This document shows positions 25,747 to 32,896 of a DNA stretch of 64,000 nucleotides, one piece after another. The translations under genes were made by a program, and so were the position numbers. A model generated the notes under the pieces. It saw only the letters and a list, made by a program, of their open reading frames with translations, was not told the DNA's origin and ran no database searches. This DNA comes from an uncultured Microbulbifer sp. (GTDB lineage: Bacteria; Pseudomonadota; Gammaproteobacteria; Pseudomonadales; Cellvibrionaceae), in assembly GCF_947498635.1 (NCBI RefSeq), contig NZ_CANMKV010000008.1, positions 62,001 to 126,000 of the forward strand, given 5' to 3'. Every line of letters starts with the position of its first letter. Within the stretch, counting starts at the first letter, position 1.

Positions 25747-25762
25747 TGGCATGGGGATTGCA
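25747..25762 (+). promoter_or_regulatory. sigma-54 promoter for the DUF1328-PLDc_N operon
   Basis: TGGCATGGGGATTGCA fits TGGCAYR-N4-TTGCA at all defined positions with correct spacing. Transcription would start near 25773, leaving a leader of about 130 bases before ATG 25905. Confidence 0.75.
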
Positions 25763-25904
25763 AATTACCCATTGTCAAAGGAGGGCGGTGCTGAATCTGC
25801 TCACTAAAACACAGGAACGCTCAATTTTATAAAAGTTGAGTGGAGTGTTTTACCAGTTGAGGTCATAAATTTATTGTTTGCTAGAAAGAGAGTAGGGGTC
25901 TCCT

Positions 25905-26084
25905 ATGCTCATTTGGGTTAATACCTTTTTAGTGCTGTCAATTATTGCCGGGATTATAGGTTTCTCTGGCTTTGCCAGCGGCTCTCTTGATTTTGCGAAG
26001 GTGCTGTTTGCGGTATTTGCGTTACTGTATGTAATTTCGCTGGCAGCACATTTTATGACGAAGCGTGAACCCCCGGCCGATTAA
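25905..26084 (+). CDS. DUF1328 family (YtjA-like) small membrane protein
   Basis: A 59-residue protein made of two membrane helices: MLIWVNTFLVLSIIAGIIGF and then LFAVFALLYVISLAAHF, joined by the Gly/Ser-rich GFSGFASGSLDFAK. This is the layout of DUF1328/YtjA. The molecular role of the family is unknown, but members often sit among stress genes. ATG 25905 follows a weak GGGG ribosome binding site. The PLDc_N gene follows after 35 bases. Confidence 0.85.
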   Translation: MLIWVNTFLVLSIIAGIIGFSGFASGSLDFAKVLFAVFALLYVISLAAHFMTKREPPAD

Positions 26085-26119
26085 CTCGTTTTTGCCAGTA
26101 TTAAAAAGAAGGAAGAAAC

Positions 26120-26308
26120 ATGGATATTCAAGTAGGTGGCATATTAGGTTTTCTGATTTTGGTTGCTGATATTTGGGCCATTTTAAATATTGTGCAGTCG
26201 GGGAGTAGTACGGGTTCGAAGTTGATCTGGATTCTACTCGTCTTGTTTTTGCCGGTGATCGGTTTGATTTTATGGTTCCTTTTGGGTCCCAAGAGTGCCA
26301 GGGCTTAA
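26120..26308 (+). CDS. PLDc_N domain small membrane protein
   Basis: A 62-residue protein with two helices: GGILGFLILVADIWAILNIV and LIWILLVLFLPVIGLILWFL, ending in LGPKSARA. The motif with W, P-x-IG-x-I-x-WF-LLG-PK is that of the phospholipase D-nuclease N-terminal domain (PLDc_N) found alone in many small proteins. No nuclease domain follows. AAGGAAGAAA precedes the ATG. A strong terminator 52 bases after the stop closes the two-gene operon. Confidence 0.85.
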   Translation: MDIQVGGILGFLILVADIWAILNIVQSGSSTGSKLIWILLVLFLPVIGLILWFLLGPKSARA

Positions 26309-26360
26309 TTTTAGAGGCTTTTGGTAGTTTTTTCAGAAGGTTTTGATGGACCTTATTGCT

Positions 26361-26394
26361 GCGTCGCAGCTCTTTCTAGAGCTGCGACGCTTTT
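26361..26394 (+). terminator. terminator of the DUF1328-PLDc_N operon
   Basis: A perfect 13-bp stem, GCGTCGCAGCTCT / AGAGCTGCGACGC, has a 4-base loop and is followed by TTTT. Confidence 0.85.
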
Positions 26395-26667
26395 CATCCT
26401 CTAATCGCCGTGGCATCTCCCTAGGTATTTGGGCGTATATTCTTCCTCGGAGTGGCGAGGTATCGGCCCTGATCTTAAGATGATGACAAGGCTTCCGGGT
26501 GGCAGCCAGAGCCCATAGGCATTCGCCTGCAGAGCCTACCTGCCTGTGTGCCCAGGCTTGATATAAGTCAACCTGATTTGAAAGTGGCGCTTAATTTCTT
26601 ATTCGCATTGGTTAATTCCGCGCCGGCCCCCGATACTGCAAAGCAGGGTATAAAAGGGAGCATTAGC

Positions 26668-27291
26668 GTGCGGTTACTCAGTCACACAATTGGTATTCTG
26701 ACCAATCCGGAAAAAGAGTGGAAAGCTATACGGGCGGATCGTCACTCTTTCTTCCAGGTTTTCCTGACCCATGTGCCATTTTTGGCGTTGATACCCACAG
26801 TCGCCGGTTATTTTGGCGTGACCCGTGTAGGTTTTGAGGTGGGCGGTCACTTGGCAAGGTTGACCCCGGGGAGCGCAGCGGTTTTGTCTATCGTTACCTA
26901 CTTTGCGCTATTGGTTGGCGTTTATTGCCTGGGCGAGTTTATTAACTGGATGGCAAGATCTTACGGGGTGGAGGGCGATGAGCCCACTAGGCATTATGAG
27001 GGTACAGCGCTTGCAGTATTTATTAGTACGCCAATTTTTCTCGCCAGCATCGTGGTGTTGTTTCCCCATCCCTGGCTGACCATGGCCTCAGTGGGGATTG
27101 CCGGAATGTACTCTATTTACCTGGTGTTTGCTGGCATTCCGATTTTAATGAATATGAATAAGGACCGGGCATTTCTTTATGCTTGTGCGGTATTGACCGT
27201 CGCCTTGGTCATGATGGTGACGGTACTTATTACCTCTGTAATTTTGTGGAGTGTGGGTATAGGCCCCATTTACCAGCACCATATTCACTAA
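26668..27291 (+). CDS. Yip1-domain inner membrane protein
   Basis: A 207-residue protein with about five membrane helices after a short cytosolic start. The N-terminus LLSHTIGILTNPEKEWKAIR is the family signature (NPxxEWxxI), and the helices FLTHVPFLALIPTVAGYFGV, YFALLVGVYCLGEFINWMA and so on follow the Yip1/DUF1282 pattern (E. coli YohC). GTG 26668 is chosen because AAAAGGGAG lies about 6 bases upstream; the longer frame from 26548 lacks family character. Function is not established. It is convergent with the M48 peptidase gene. Confidence 0.8.
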   Translation: MRLLSHTIGILTNPEKEWKAIRADRHSFFQVFLTHVPFLALIPTVAGYFGVTRVGFEVGGHLARLTPGSAAVLSIVTYFALLVGVYCLGEFINWMARSYGVEGDEPTRHYEGTALAVFISTPIFLASIVVLFPHPWLTMASVGIAGMYSIYLVFAGIPILMNMNKDRAFLYACAVLTVALVMMVTVLITSVILWSVGIGPIYQHHIH

Positions 27292-27319
27292 GGCATTTGA
27301 TGCGTGGTTTCACCGCTGG

Positions 27320-29209
27320 TTATTTCACCGGCAGCAAGGGCGGCATAGGGCAGTCCAGGCTGTCGGCCACCGCGCGCAACAATTCAATTTCCTCCGCTTT
27401 GATAACGCCATTGTGGTTCAGGGTATGAACCATAGCCTTCAGGAGCGCGGGCTTTTCCAGCGGTTTCATTTGACCGGCTATTGCGATGGCTTTATCGAGG
27501 TGCTGCAGGCCGATGTCTTTGCGGCTCGGTAGTGGCGTTACATCCAGGGACAAAAACTTTAGGCCCTGTTCGTAGGCGCGCTTCGCCGGCAGGTACTGGT
27601 TGTTGCCCGCGTGAGCGATAGCGGCCAGAAGAAAGCGGGAGGCATCCTTGCTGGCCCCTTTTTTATTGGAAAGGCGCTGTCGATCGGGCGTTTGTTCCAG
27701 AGTGTGCATTAGTACCCGGTACAGTGCCCACTCCCAGGTCTCAATAATTCCATCACTGCGCAAGAGCTTGATCAGGTTTCTTTTGAATATTTGATACTGC
27801 TGAGGAACCAGCGCTTTGAGCGCAGGGATACAGAGATCCAACAGTGGCAGGCGAGCATTGTCGGGCAGGGCCTTTATTTGCGGTGCCAGCTTGTCCATTT
27901 CCCGCACAACGGCAGGGTGGGCAATTTTTTTCAGAAGTGCCATTTGGGCCCGCTGCTTAGGCGCTTCGTTGTGTAATAACAAGTGATAAACCAAGGCGCG
28001 CGCAATAAAGGGATCATGTGCGGCTTGCTGGAGACTGACCGGGATGGATTGCAATAGCTGACGGCCGTATTGCACCTGTTGTTCACTGGGGTTTGCAATA
28101 CTGTTGTCCACCGCATCCAGAGTCATTTGAAATGAGGCAGTCCCTGCGATACCTGCCGCCTGTGGCCGGTTCGATTCTCTCCCCTGAAATTGTGGGGTTG
28201 GGCTGGCGCCGCTGGGGTACTGGCCGTTCCAGGTGGGGTCGAGCCGCAAAATGCGCTCGGTTAACGGGGGGTGCGTGGAAAAGAGGTTGAAAAGCGAGCG
28301 CTTTAGACCGCTGGCGAAAAACAAATGGCTGAATTCCGCTGCTCTGCCGTTGCTCAGATTGGAACCGGCGCTGCTGCCACCAATTTTTTTCAGTGCGCCG
28401 GCGATGCCCGAATTGTTACGGGTGAATTGCACGGCCGAGGCATCGGCGAGAAACTCCCGCTGGCGGCTCACGGCGGATTTGATCAGGTTGCCCAGCAGTG
28501 TCCCGGTGTAACCCACTCCTATCAAGGCGACGCCGAGTCCAAATAAAACGGCGCGTCTGCGATTGTTGCGGTTCGGATAGATACCGCGCACCAGCCAGTG
28601 ACCGAGCAGGCCGATGATCAATATCCCATTTAACAAACCAACGATACGAATGTTCAGGCGTGTATCGCCATTGAGGATGTGGCTAAATTCATGGGCCACT
28701 ACGCCTTGCAGCTCATCTCGGTTGAGCCTCTCGATACAGCCTCGGGTGAGACCGATTACCGCGTCGGAGGGCTTGTAGCCCGCGGCGAAGGCGTTGATGG
28801 CCTGATCTTCGATCAGGTAGACATCCGGCACCGGGGTGCCCGAAGCGATCGCCATTTCCTCTACCACATTCAGAGCGCGCTGCTCCGCGGGACTCTGTGG
28901 GGCAATATTGAGTTTGCGCCCGCCGAGCGATTCCGCCACAGCAATGCCACCAGTGTCGAGCTGGTGCAGTTTGTACAGGCTGCCCAGGCCTACAATGATG
29001 GTAATGGTGAGGGCAATGGAGCCTACCGTTTGCCAGCCCAGCAGTTGTTCAATGTCCAGCGGAGAAAAAAACTGGCCGCGGGAGTAAGCCACAGCGGCAG
29101 CGGCGATCAGGGTGGTCAATCCAATCAGCAAGACTACCGCCAGAGAAAATAGAGCGATTAACAAGCCGCTGTTCCGCCTCGCTCTATCCTGGTACTCAAA
29201 GAAATTCAT
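27320..29209 (-). CDS. M48 family (HtpX-like) membrane metallopeptidase with long C-terminal region
   Basis: A 629-residue protease. Membrane helices are predicted at about 15-40, 62-80, 188-206 and 220-240. The zinc motif HEFSH is at 173-177 and the third ligand Glu at 252 (REFLADASAV), as in HtpX. The first half thus equals a complete HtpX-like peptidase (normally about 290 residues), and about 300 extra residues form a soluble helical C-terminal region (TERILRLDPTWNGQYPSG begins the junction). Family members degrade damaged membrane proteins. The LemA gene lies 3 bases upstream, a common pairing with this larger M48 type. Confidence 0.9.
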   Translation of the reverse strand: MNFFEYQDRARRNSGLLIALFSLAVVLLIGLTTLIAAAAVAYSRGQFFSPLDIEQLLGWQTVGSIALTITIIVGLGSLYKLHQLDTGGIAVAESLGGRKLNIAPQSPAEQRALNVVEEMAIASGTPVPDVYLIEDQAINAFAAGYKPSDAVIGLTRGCIERLNRDELQGVVAHEFSHILNGDTRLNIRIVGLLNGILIIGLLGHWLVRGIYPNRNNRRRAVLFGLGVALIGVGYTGTLLGNLIKSAVSRQREFLADASAVQFTRNNSGIAGALKKIGGSSAGSNLSNGRAAEFSHLFFASGLKRSLFNLFSTHPPLTERILRLDPTWNGQYPSGASPTPQFQGRESNRPQAAGIAGTASFQMTLDAVDNSIANPSEQQVQYGRQLLQSIPVSLQQAAHDPFIARALVYHLLLHNEAPKQRAQMALLKKIAHPAVVREMDKLAPQIKALPDNARLPLLDLCIPALKALVPQQYQIFKRNLIKLLRSDGIIETWEWALYRVLMHTLEQTPDRQRLSNKKGASKDASRFLLAAIAHAGNNQYLPAKRAYEQGLKFLSLDVTPLPSRKDIGLQHLDKAIAIAGQMKPLEKPALLKAMVHTLNHNGVIKAEEIELLRAVADSLDCPMPPLLPVK

Positions 29210-29212
29210 GGT

Positions 29213-29809
29213 TTAAAACTCTATGCGCGGGGCTACCTGGATGGCTTCGGTGTTGGCAAACTCGAGCAGGCGGCCGTCGGTGCGGTGACCGAAGAATCCC
29301 GCGAGCAGAACCGGGGGAAAGCTCTGTTTGTAGATGTTGTAACTGGTGATGGCGTCGTTGAAAGCCTGGCGGGCAAAGGCAACCTTGTTCTCGGTACTGC
29401 TCAGCTCTTCGCTCAGCTGCATCATGTTTTGATTGGCCTTGAGGTCCGGGTAGGCTTCTATAACAGCACTGAAGCGACCCAATGCACTATTCAGAGCACT
29501 TTCGGCGCGACCGAGACTTTCTATTGCGCCGGCATTGGAGGGGCTGGCCGCCGCGGCTTTTAGGTCGCTGATGGCCGTGTTGCGCGCGCTGACCACGGCT
29601 TCCAAGGTGTCCCTTTCGTGCTTCAAATAACCCCTGGCAGTTTCAACCAGATTGGGAATCAGGTCGTGACGGCGCTTTAGTTGCACTTCAATTTGCGCAA
29701 AGGCATTTTCATTGCGGTTTTTCAGAGAGACCAATCGGTTGTAGATGCCGACTCCGTAAAACAGTAGCGCGGCCAAAACAACCAACACGACGATACTCGA
29801 AATCTCCAT
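29213..29809 (-). CDS. lemA: LemA family protein
   Basis: A 198-residue protein with one N-terminal helix (ISSIVVLVVLAALLFYGVGI) and a four-helix body. Signature blocks seen: NRLVSLKNRNENAFAQIEVQ, LKRRHDLIPNLVETARGYLK, VVSARNTAI, FSAVIEAYPDLKANQNMMQL, and FNDAITSYNIYKQSFPPVLL. LemA proteins are membrane-anchored with the body outside the cytosol; their role is unclear, but they recur beside M48 peptidases. ATG 29809 with GAGAGAG upstream is used; the frame is open to 29869 without family character. Confidence 0.92.
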   Translation of the reverse strand: MEISSIVVLVVLAALLFYGVGIYNRLVSLKNRNENAFAQIEVQLKRRHDLIPNLVETARGYLKHERDTLEAVVSARNTAISDLKAAAASPSNAGAIESLGRAESALNSALGRFSAVIEAYPDLKANQNMMQLSEELSSTENKVAFARQAFNDAITSYNIYKQSFPPVLLAGFFGHRTDGRLLEFANTEAIQVAPRIEF

Positions 29810-29989
29810 ATACTCTCTCGCCACTTTCTCATGTGATTGGCGTCGATAGTAACACGGCCCTTGCTTCAATTGAGATGCACCACTGCGCGACCCTGGCGAA
29901 GCGGAGGGTAGCTTCGGCTATAATGGCGCGACATTAAAAACAATTGCCGCCACAACAATGATGGCGGCGCAGAATTGGGAGCAGACAGA

Positions 29990-31180
29990 ATGAGCGATGT
30001 AACCTCAGATCCGGTAGTGATCGTTGGAATGGCGCGCACCCCGATGGGTGCTATGCAGGGCAGCCTGTCGGCGCTGAGCGCGCCGCAGCTGGGTGCCGCA
30101 GCGATTCGCGCAGCCCTGGAGGACGCCGGCGTGGCGCCCGCCGATGTCGATGAAGTACTGATGGGTTGTGTGCTCCCGGCTGGTGTTGGTCAGGCTCCTG
30201 CACGCCAGGCGGCACTGACGGCGGGCATTCCCGAGGGCACACCTGCTACCACGGTGAATAAAGTCTGTGGCTCCGGTATGAAGACCGTGATGATGGCCCG
30301 AGACGCCCTGTTGCTGGGCGAGGGGAAAATTATCGTCGCTGGGGGTATGGAGAGTATGAGCAACGCTCCGTATCTGATACCCAAGGCCCGCTCCGGCATG
30401 CGTCTGGGACACGGTGAGATCAAGGACTCTATGTTCCTCGATGGCTTGGAGAATGCGGCCGATGGCAAGTTGATGGGGACCTTTGCCGAGGCTACGGCAG
30501 AAAAATACGGTTTTACTCGTGAGGAGCAGGATGCCTTCGCGTTGGAATCTCTCGCCCGCGCCCAGGCGGCTATCGAGAGCGGTGGCTTCGAGCGCGAAAT
30601 CGCCCCGGTCACTATCACTTCGCGCAAAGGCGAGGTGCAGGTTGGCACCGATGAGGCGCCGGGCAATGCTCGCCCGGACAAAATTCCCCAGCTAAAGCCA
30701 GCTTTCCGCAAGGATGGCACCGTGACAGCGGCCAACTCTAGCTCTATCTCCGACGGCGCTGCGGCCTTGGTGTTGATGCGCAAAAGCGAGGCGGAGAAGC
30801 GCGGCCTTAAAGTGCAGGCGGTGATCAAGGCCCAGGCCCAGTTTGCCCGCGAGCCCGAGTGGTTCACCATCGCCCCCGTAGGCGCCATGCACAAGTTGCT
30901 GGAGAGTAGCGGCTGGTCTGCTAGCGATGTCGATCTGTTTGAAATCAACGAGGCCTTTGCTGTGGTGACCATGGCGGCTATGCGCGAGCTGGACCTGCCC
31001 TGGGAGAAGGTCAATATCAATGGCGGTGCCTGCGCACTGGGGCATCCGCTCGGGGCCAGTGGTGCCCGAATCCTGACTACTCTGCTGGCGGCGATGGAAA
31101 AACGCGATGTGAAAAAAGGGGTGGCGAGCCTCTGTATCGGTGGTGGTGAGGCCACTGCGGTCGCGATAGAGCGCGTATAA
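29990..31180 (+). CDS. acetyl-CoA C-acetyltransferase (thiolase)
   Basis: A 396-residue degradative/biosynthetic thiolase that interconverts acetyl-CoA and acetoacetyl-CoA, or cleaves longer 3-ketoacyl-CoA. Cys93 in NKVCGSGMKTV is the acyl-enzyme residue; FEINEAFAVVTM, GGACALGHPLGASGARIL (His) and ASLCIGGGEATA (second Cys) complete the active site. ATG 29990 has GGGAG 8 bases upstream. The 5' leader holds GCCGCCA/TGGCGGC, a 7-bp hairpin at about 29947-29968. No other fatty acid or polyhydroxyalkanoate gene adjoins. A terminator shared with the convergent dolP gene follows. Confidence 0.93.
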   Translation: MSDVTSDPVVIVGMARTPMGAMQGSLSALSAPQLGAAAIRAALEDAGVAPADVDEVLMGCVLPAGVGQAPARQAALTAGIPEGTPATTVNKVCGSGMKTVMMARDALLLGEGKIIVAGGMESMSNAPYLIPKARSGMRLGHGEIKDSMFLDGLENAADGKLMGTFAEATAEKYGFTREEQDAFALESLARAQAAIESGGFEREIAPVTITSRKGEVQVGTDEAPGNARPDKIPQLKPAFRKDGTVTAANSSSISDGAAALVLMRKSEAEKRGLKVQAVIKAQAQFAREPEWFTIAPVGAMHKLLESSGWSASDVDLFEINEAFAVVTMAAMRELDLPWEKVNINGGACALGHPLGASGARILTTLLAAMEKRDVKKGVASLCIGGGEATAVAIERV

Positions 31181-31200
31181 ATCGCTCGCGCTCTTTTGCA

Positions 31201-31232
31201 TAAAAAACGGAGGCTTGAGCCTCCGTTTTTTA
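31201..31232. terminator. bidirectional terminator between thiolase and dolP
   Basis: AAAAAACGGAGGC / GCCTCCGTTTTTT forms a long stem with a 3-4 base loop, with T-runs on both strands, so it can serve both convergent transcripts. It marks the right edge of the accessory block. Confidence 0.9.
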
Positions 31233-31284
31233 TGCTGCCGATTCTCGCCGGGTCGCATCTGAGCCCGGCGACGACGCTTCAGTT

Positions 31285-31875
31285 TTAGTTGATGTACTCT
31301 ACGGCCTTGACCACTTTTTGAACTCCGCCAATAGAGCGGGTGATGTCCGCGGCGCGTTCGGCTTCGGCCGGAGTCAGTAGGCCCATCAGGTAAACCACGC
31401 CGTTTTCTGTCACAACCTTGATGCGGGCACCATCGATTTCCTTGTGCGCGAGCAGGTTGGTTTTTACCTTGGTGGTCAGCCAGGTATCGCTGGTGGAGGC
31501 GAGCAGGGTGACTTTGCCACGCACCTGGGTCTCATTATAAACCTGACGCACATTCTGCACCTGGCTTGCGGTGCGCCCGGCGAGCAGGCGCAATTCCTGA
31601 TCGGGCACCTGTCCGGTAAGCAGTACCACACCATTGAAGGAGGTGATATCGATATTCGATGCCTTCAGGTCCGGGTGTGCTTTATTGATATTGACCGTAA
31701 CTATGGTTTCGATTCTCTCGTCATCGATATAAGTGCCCAGTGAGCGCTTGCCCGGGTCTTGCTGAATGGGGCCATCGTGCGTGGCCTCCATAACGGTGCT
31801 GCAGCCGCTCAGAAGCGCGGTTGCGGCGAGTGCAGAGAGAAGACGTTTTCCCAGGGAAAGTCGGTTATTTTTCAT
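31285..31875 (-). CDS. dolP: dual BON-domain outer membrane lipoprotein DolP (YraP)
   Basis: A 196-residue lipoprotein with signal ending in ALLSGC (Cys at 25) and two BON domains: about 48-120 (DERIETIVTVNINKAHPDLK, TSFNGVVLLTGQVPDQELRL) and about 125-196 (SDTWLTTKVKTNLLAHKEID, VVTENGVVYLMGLLTPAEAE). DolP binds anionic phospholipid at the inner leaflet of the outer membrane and supports envelope integrity in E. coli. It follows diaA with 3 bases between and ends the minus-strand yra operon. Confidence 0.93.
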   Translation of the reverse strand: MKNNRLSLGKRLLSALAATALLSGCSTVMEATHDGPIQQDPGKRSLGTYIDDERIETIVTVNINKAHPDLKASNIDITSFNGVVLLTGQVPDQELRLLAGRTASQVQNVRQVYNETQVRGKVTLLASTSDTWLTTKVKTNLLAHKEIDGARIKVVTENGVVYLMGLLTPAEAERAADITRSIGGVQKVVKAVEYIN

Positions 31876-31878
31876 TGT

Positions 31879-32469
31879 TCAGTCCTCGTAGCCACCAAAC
31901 AGGCTGCTGTCGATTAAGTCACACAGGCAAAAAATAGTCAGAAGGTGTACCTGGTGTACTTCAGCTGCGACATCAGATGGTACGCGCAGTTCAATATCGT
32001 GTGTATCGATTAGGGCTGCGCAGTCGCCGCCGTCGCCGCCGGTCAATGCCAGTATGCCCATATCGCGATCCCGCGCAGCGCGCATGGCTTGTACCAAATT
32101 GGAATCGCGGCCGTCGCTGCTAATAATTACCAGAAGGTCGCCGGGTTGGCCAAGGGCGCGCACCGGATGGGCAAAGGTATCCGCACTGCCGTGATTCTGT
32201 GCCACTGTGCCCATCGAGACCCCGTCGCTGTTGAGCGCCATGGCGGGCAGCCCGGGGCGCTCCCGCTGAAAGCCGCCAGTCAGTTGCGAGCAGAAACTCT
32301 GTGCCAGGGCACCGCTGACCCCATTGCCGCAGAGCAACACTTTGCTCTCTGCCAGCAGTGTGTGCACCACCATTTCACTGGCTTCCGCAATCAGGGGCGC
32401 CAGTATTTCACCGGCGTTCATGGTGGCTTCCAGGCTGTGGTGAAAAAGGGTTACGACTCGCTGTTCCAT
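31879..32469 (-). CDS. diaA: SIS-domain protein DiaA (phosphoheptose isomerase-like)
   Basis: A 196-residue protein with one sugar isomerase (SIS) domain: SKVLLCGNGVSGALAQSFCS, LPAMALNSDGVSMGTVAQNH, LGQPGDLLVIISSDGRDSNL and MGILALTGGDGGDCAALIDT. In E. coli the gene at this place, diaA, helps DnaA assemble at oriC; in Pseudomonas it is annotated as a phosphoheptose isomerase. The neighbours dolP, yraN and lpoA favour DiaA. ATG 32469 is used because residues before it have no family counterpart. Confidence 0.9.
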   Translation of the reverse strand: MEQRVVTLFHHSLEATMNAGEILAPLIAEASEMVVHTLLAESKVLLCGNGVSGALAQSFCSQLTGGFQRERPGLPAMALNSDGVSMGTVAQNHGSADTFAHPVRALGQPGDLLVIISSDGRDSNLVQAMRAARDRDMGILALTGGDGGDCAALIDTHDIELRVPSDVAAEVHQVHLLTIFCLCDLIDSSLFGGYED

Positions 32470-32533
32470 TGTGTCCTTAATACAGGCGAACTGCAGTTCG
32501 CCATAACTTGGCAAGGTAAATCTCGGTTTTGCC

Positions 32534-32896
32534 TCAAGCTTCGAAGGCGTTCTTTATCCACTGAATGTTTTGCGCATCGCCCTCTATGGCAAGGACATCG
32601 AAGCGGCATGGACAGTCCAGTTTGTGTTGTTGCAAATAGTTTTGGGCGGTGGCGAGCAGCTTCTGTTGCTTGCGGATATCCACACTGGCCCCGGCGCCGC
32701 CGAAGCGATTGTTGCGGCGAAAGCGCACCTCCACAAACACTACAGTATCGCTTTCGCGAGCGATTAGGTCTATCTCTCCGTGACGACTGCGGTAATTTCG
32801 TTCGATCAAAGAGAGTCCAGCACACTGTAAATAGTGTGCTGCGGCCTCCTCCATCTGGGCGCCGACGCTCCCCGCGGAGCCCTTAAAAAGCTTCAC
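32534..32896 (-). CDS. yraN: YraN family (UPF0102) putative endonuclease
   Basis: A 120-residue protein with a restriction-endonuclease-like core: GAQMEEAAAHYLQCAGLSLI, then RNYRSRHGEIDLIARESDTV and VFVEVRFRRNNRFGGAGASV. The E-I-D-L-I ... F-V-E-V-R pattern gives the Asp and Glu-x-Arg/Lys residues of the fold. Activity has not been established for most members. It overlaps the end of lpoA by 14 bases. Confidence 0.92.
   Translation of the reverse strand: MKLFKGSAGSVGAQMEEAAAHYLQCAGLSLIERNYRSRHGEIDLIARESDTVVFVEVRFRRNNRFGGAGASVDIRKQQKLLATAQNYLQQHKLDCPCRFDVLAIEGDAQNIQWIKNAFEA

Larger units (their letters stand above)
25475..25904. promoter_or_regulatory. second divergent regulatory region, between the small lipoprotein and DUF1328 genes
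   Basis: An AT-rich, gene-free region of 430 bases. It contains two outward-facing sigma-54-like sites (listed separately), one exact TGTAAAAATT at 25662-25671 and one near copy, TGTAAAAAAT, at 25532-25541. A frame at 25635-25832 has no family character and overlaps the plus-strand promoter, so it is not called. Confidence 0.5.

Noticed and set aside
25635-25832. 65-codon plus-strand frame in the second divergent region
   Set aside because: It spans a near-perfect sigma-54 promoter, has no family character and only a poor start context.
30190-31155. 321-codon minus-strand frame inside the thiolase gene
   Set aside because: Antisense to a certain enzyme gene with all catalytic motifs; Ser/Arg/Pro-rich as typical of shadows.
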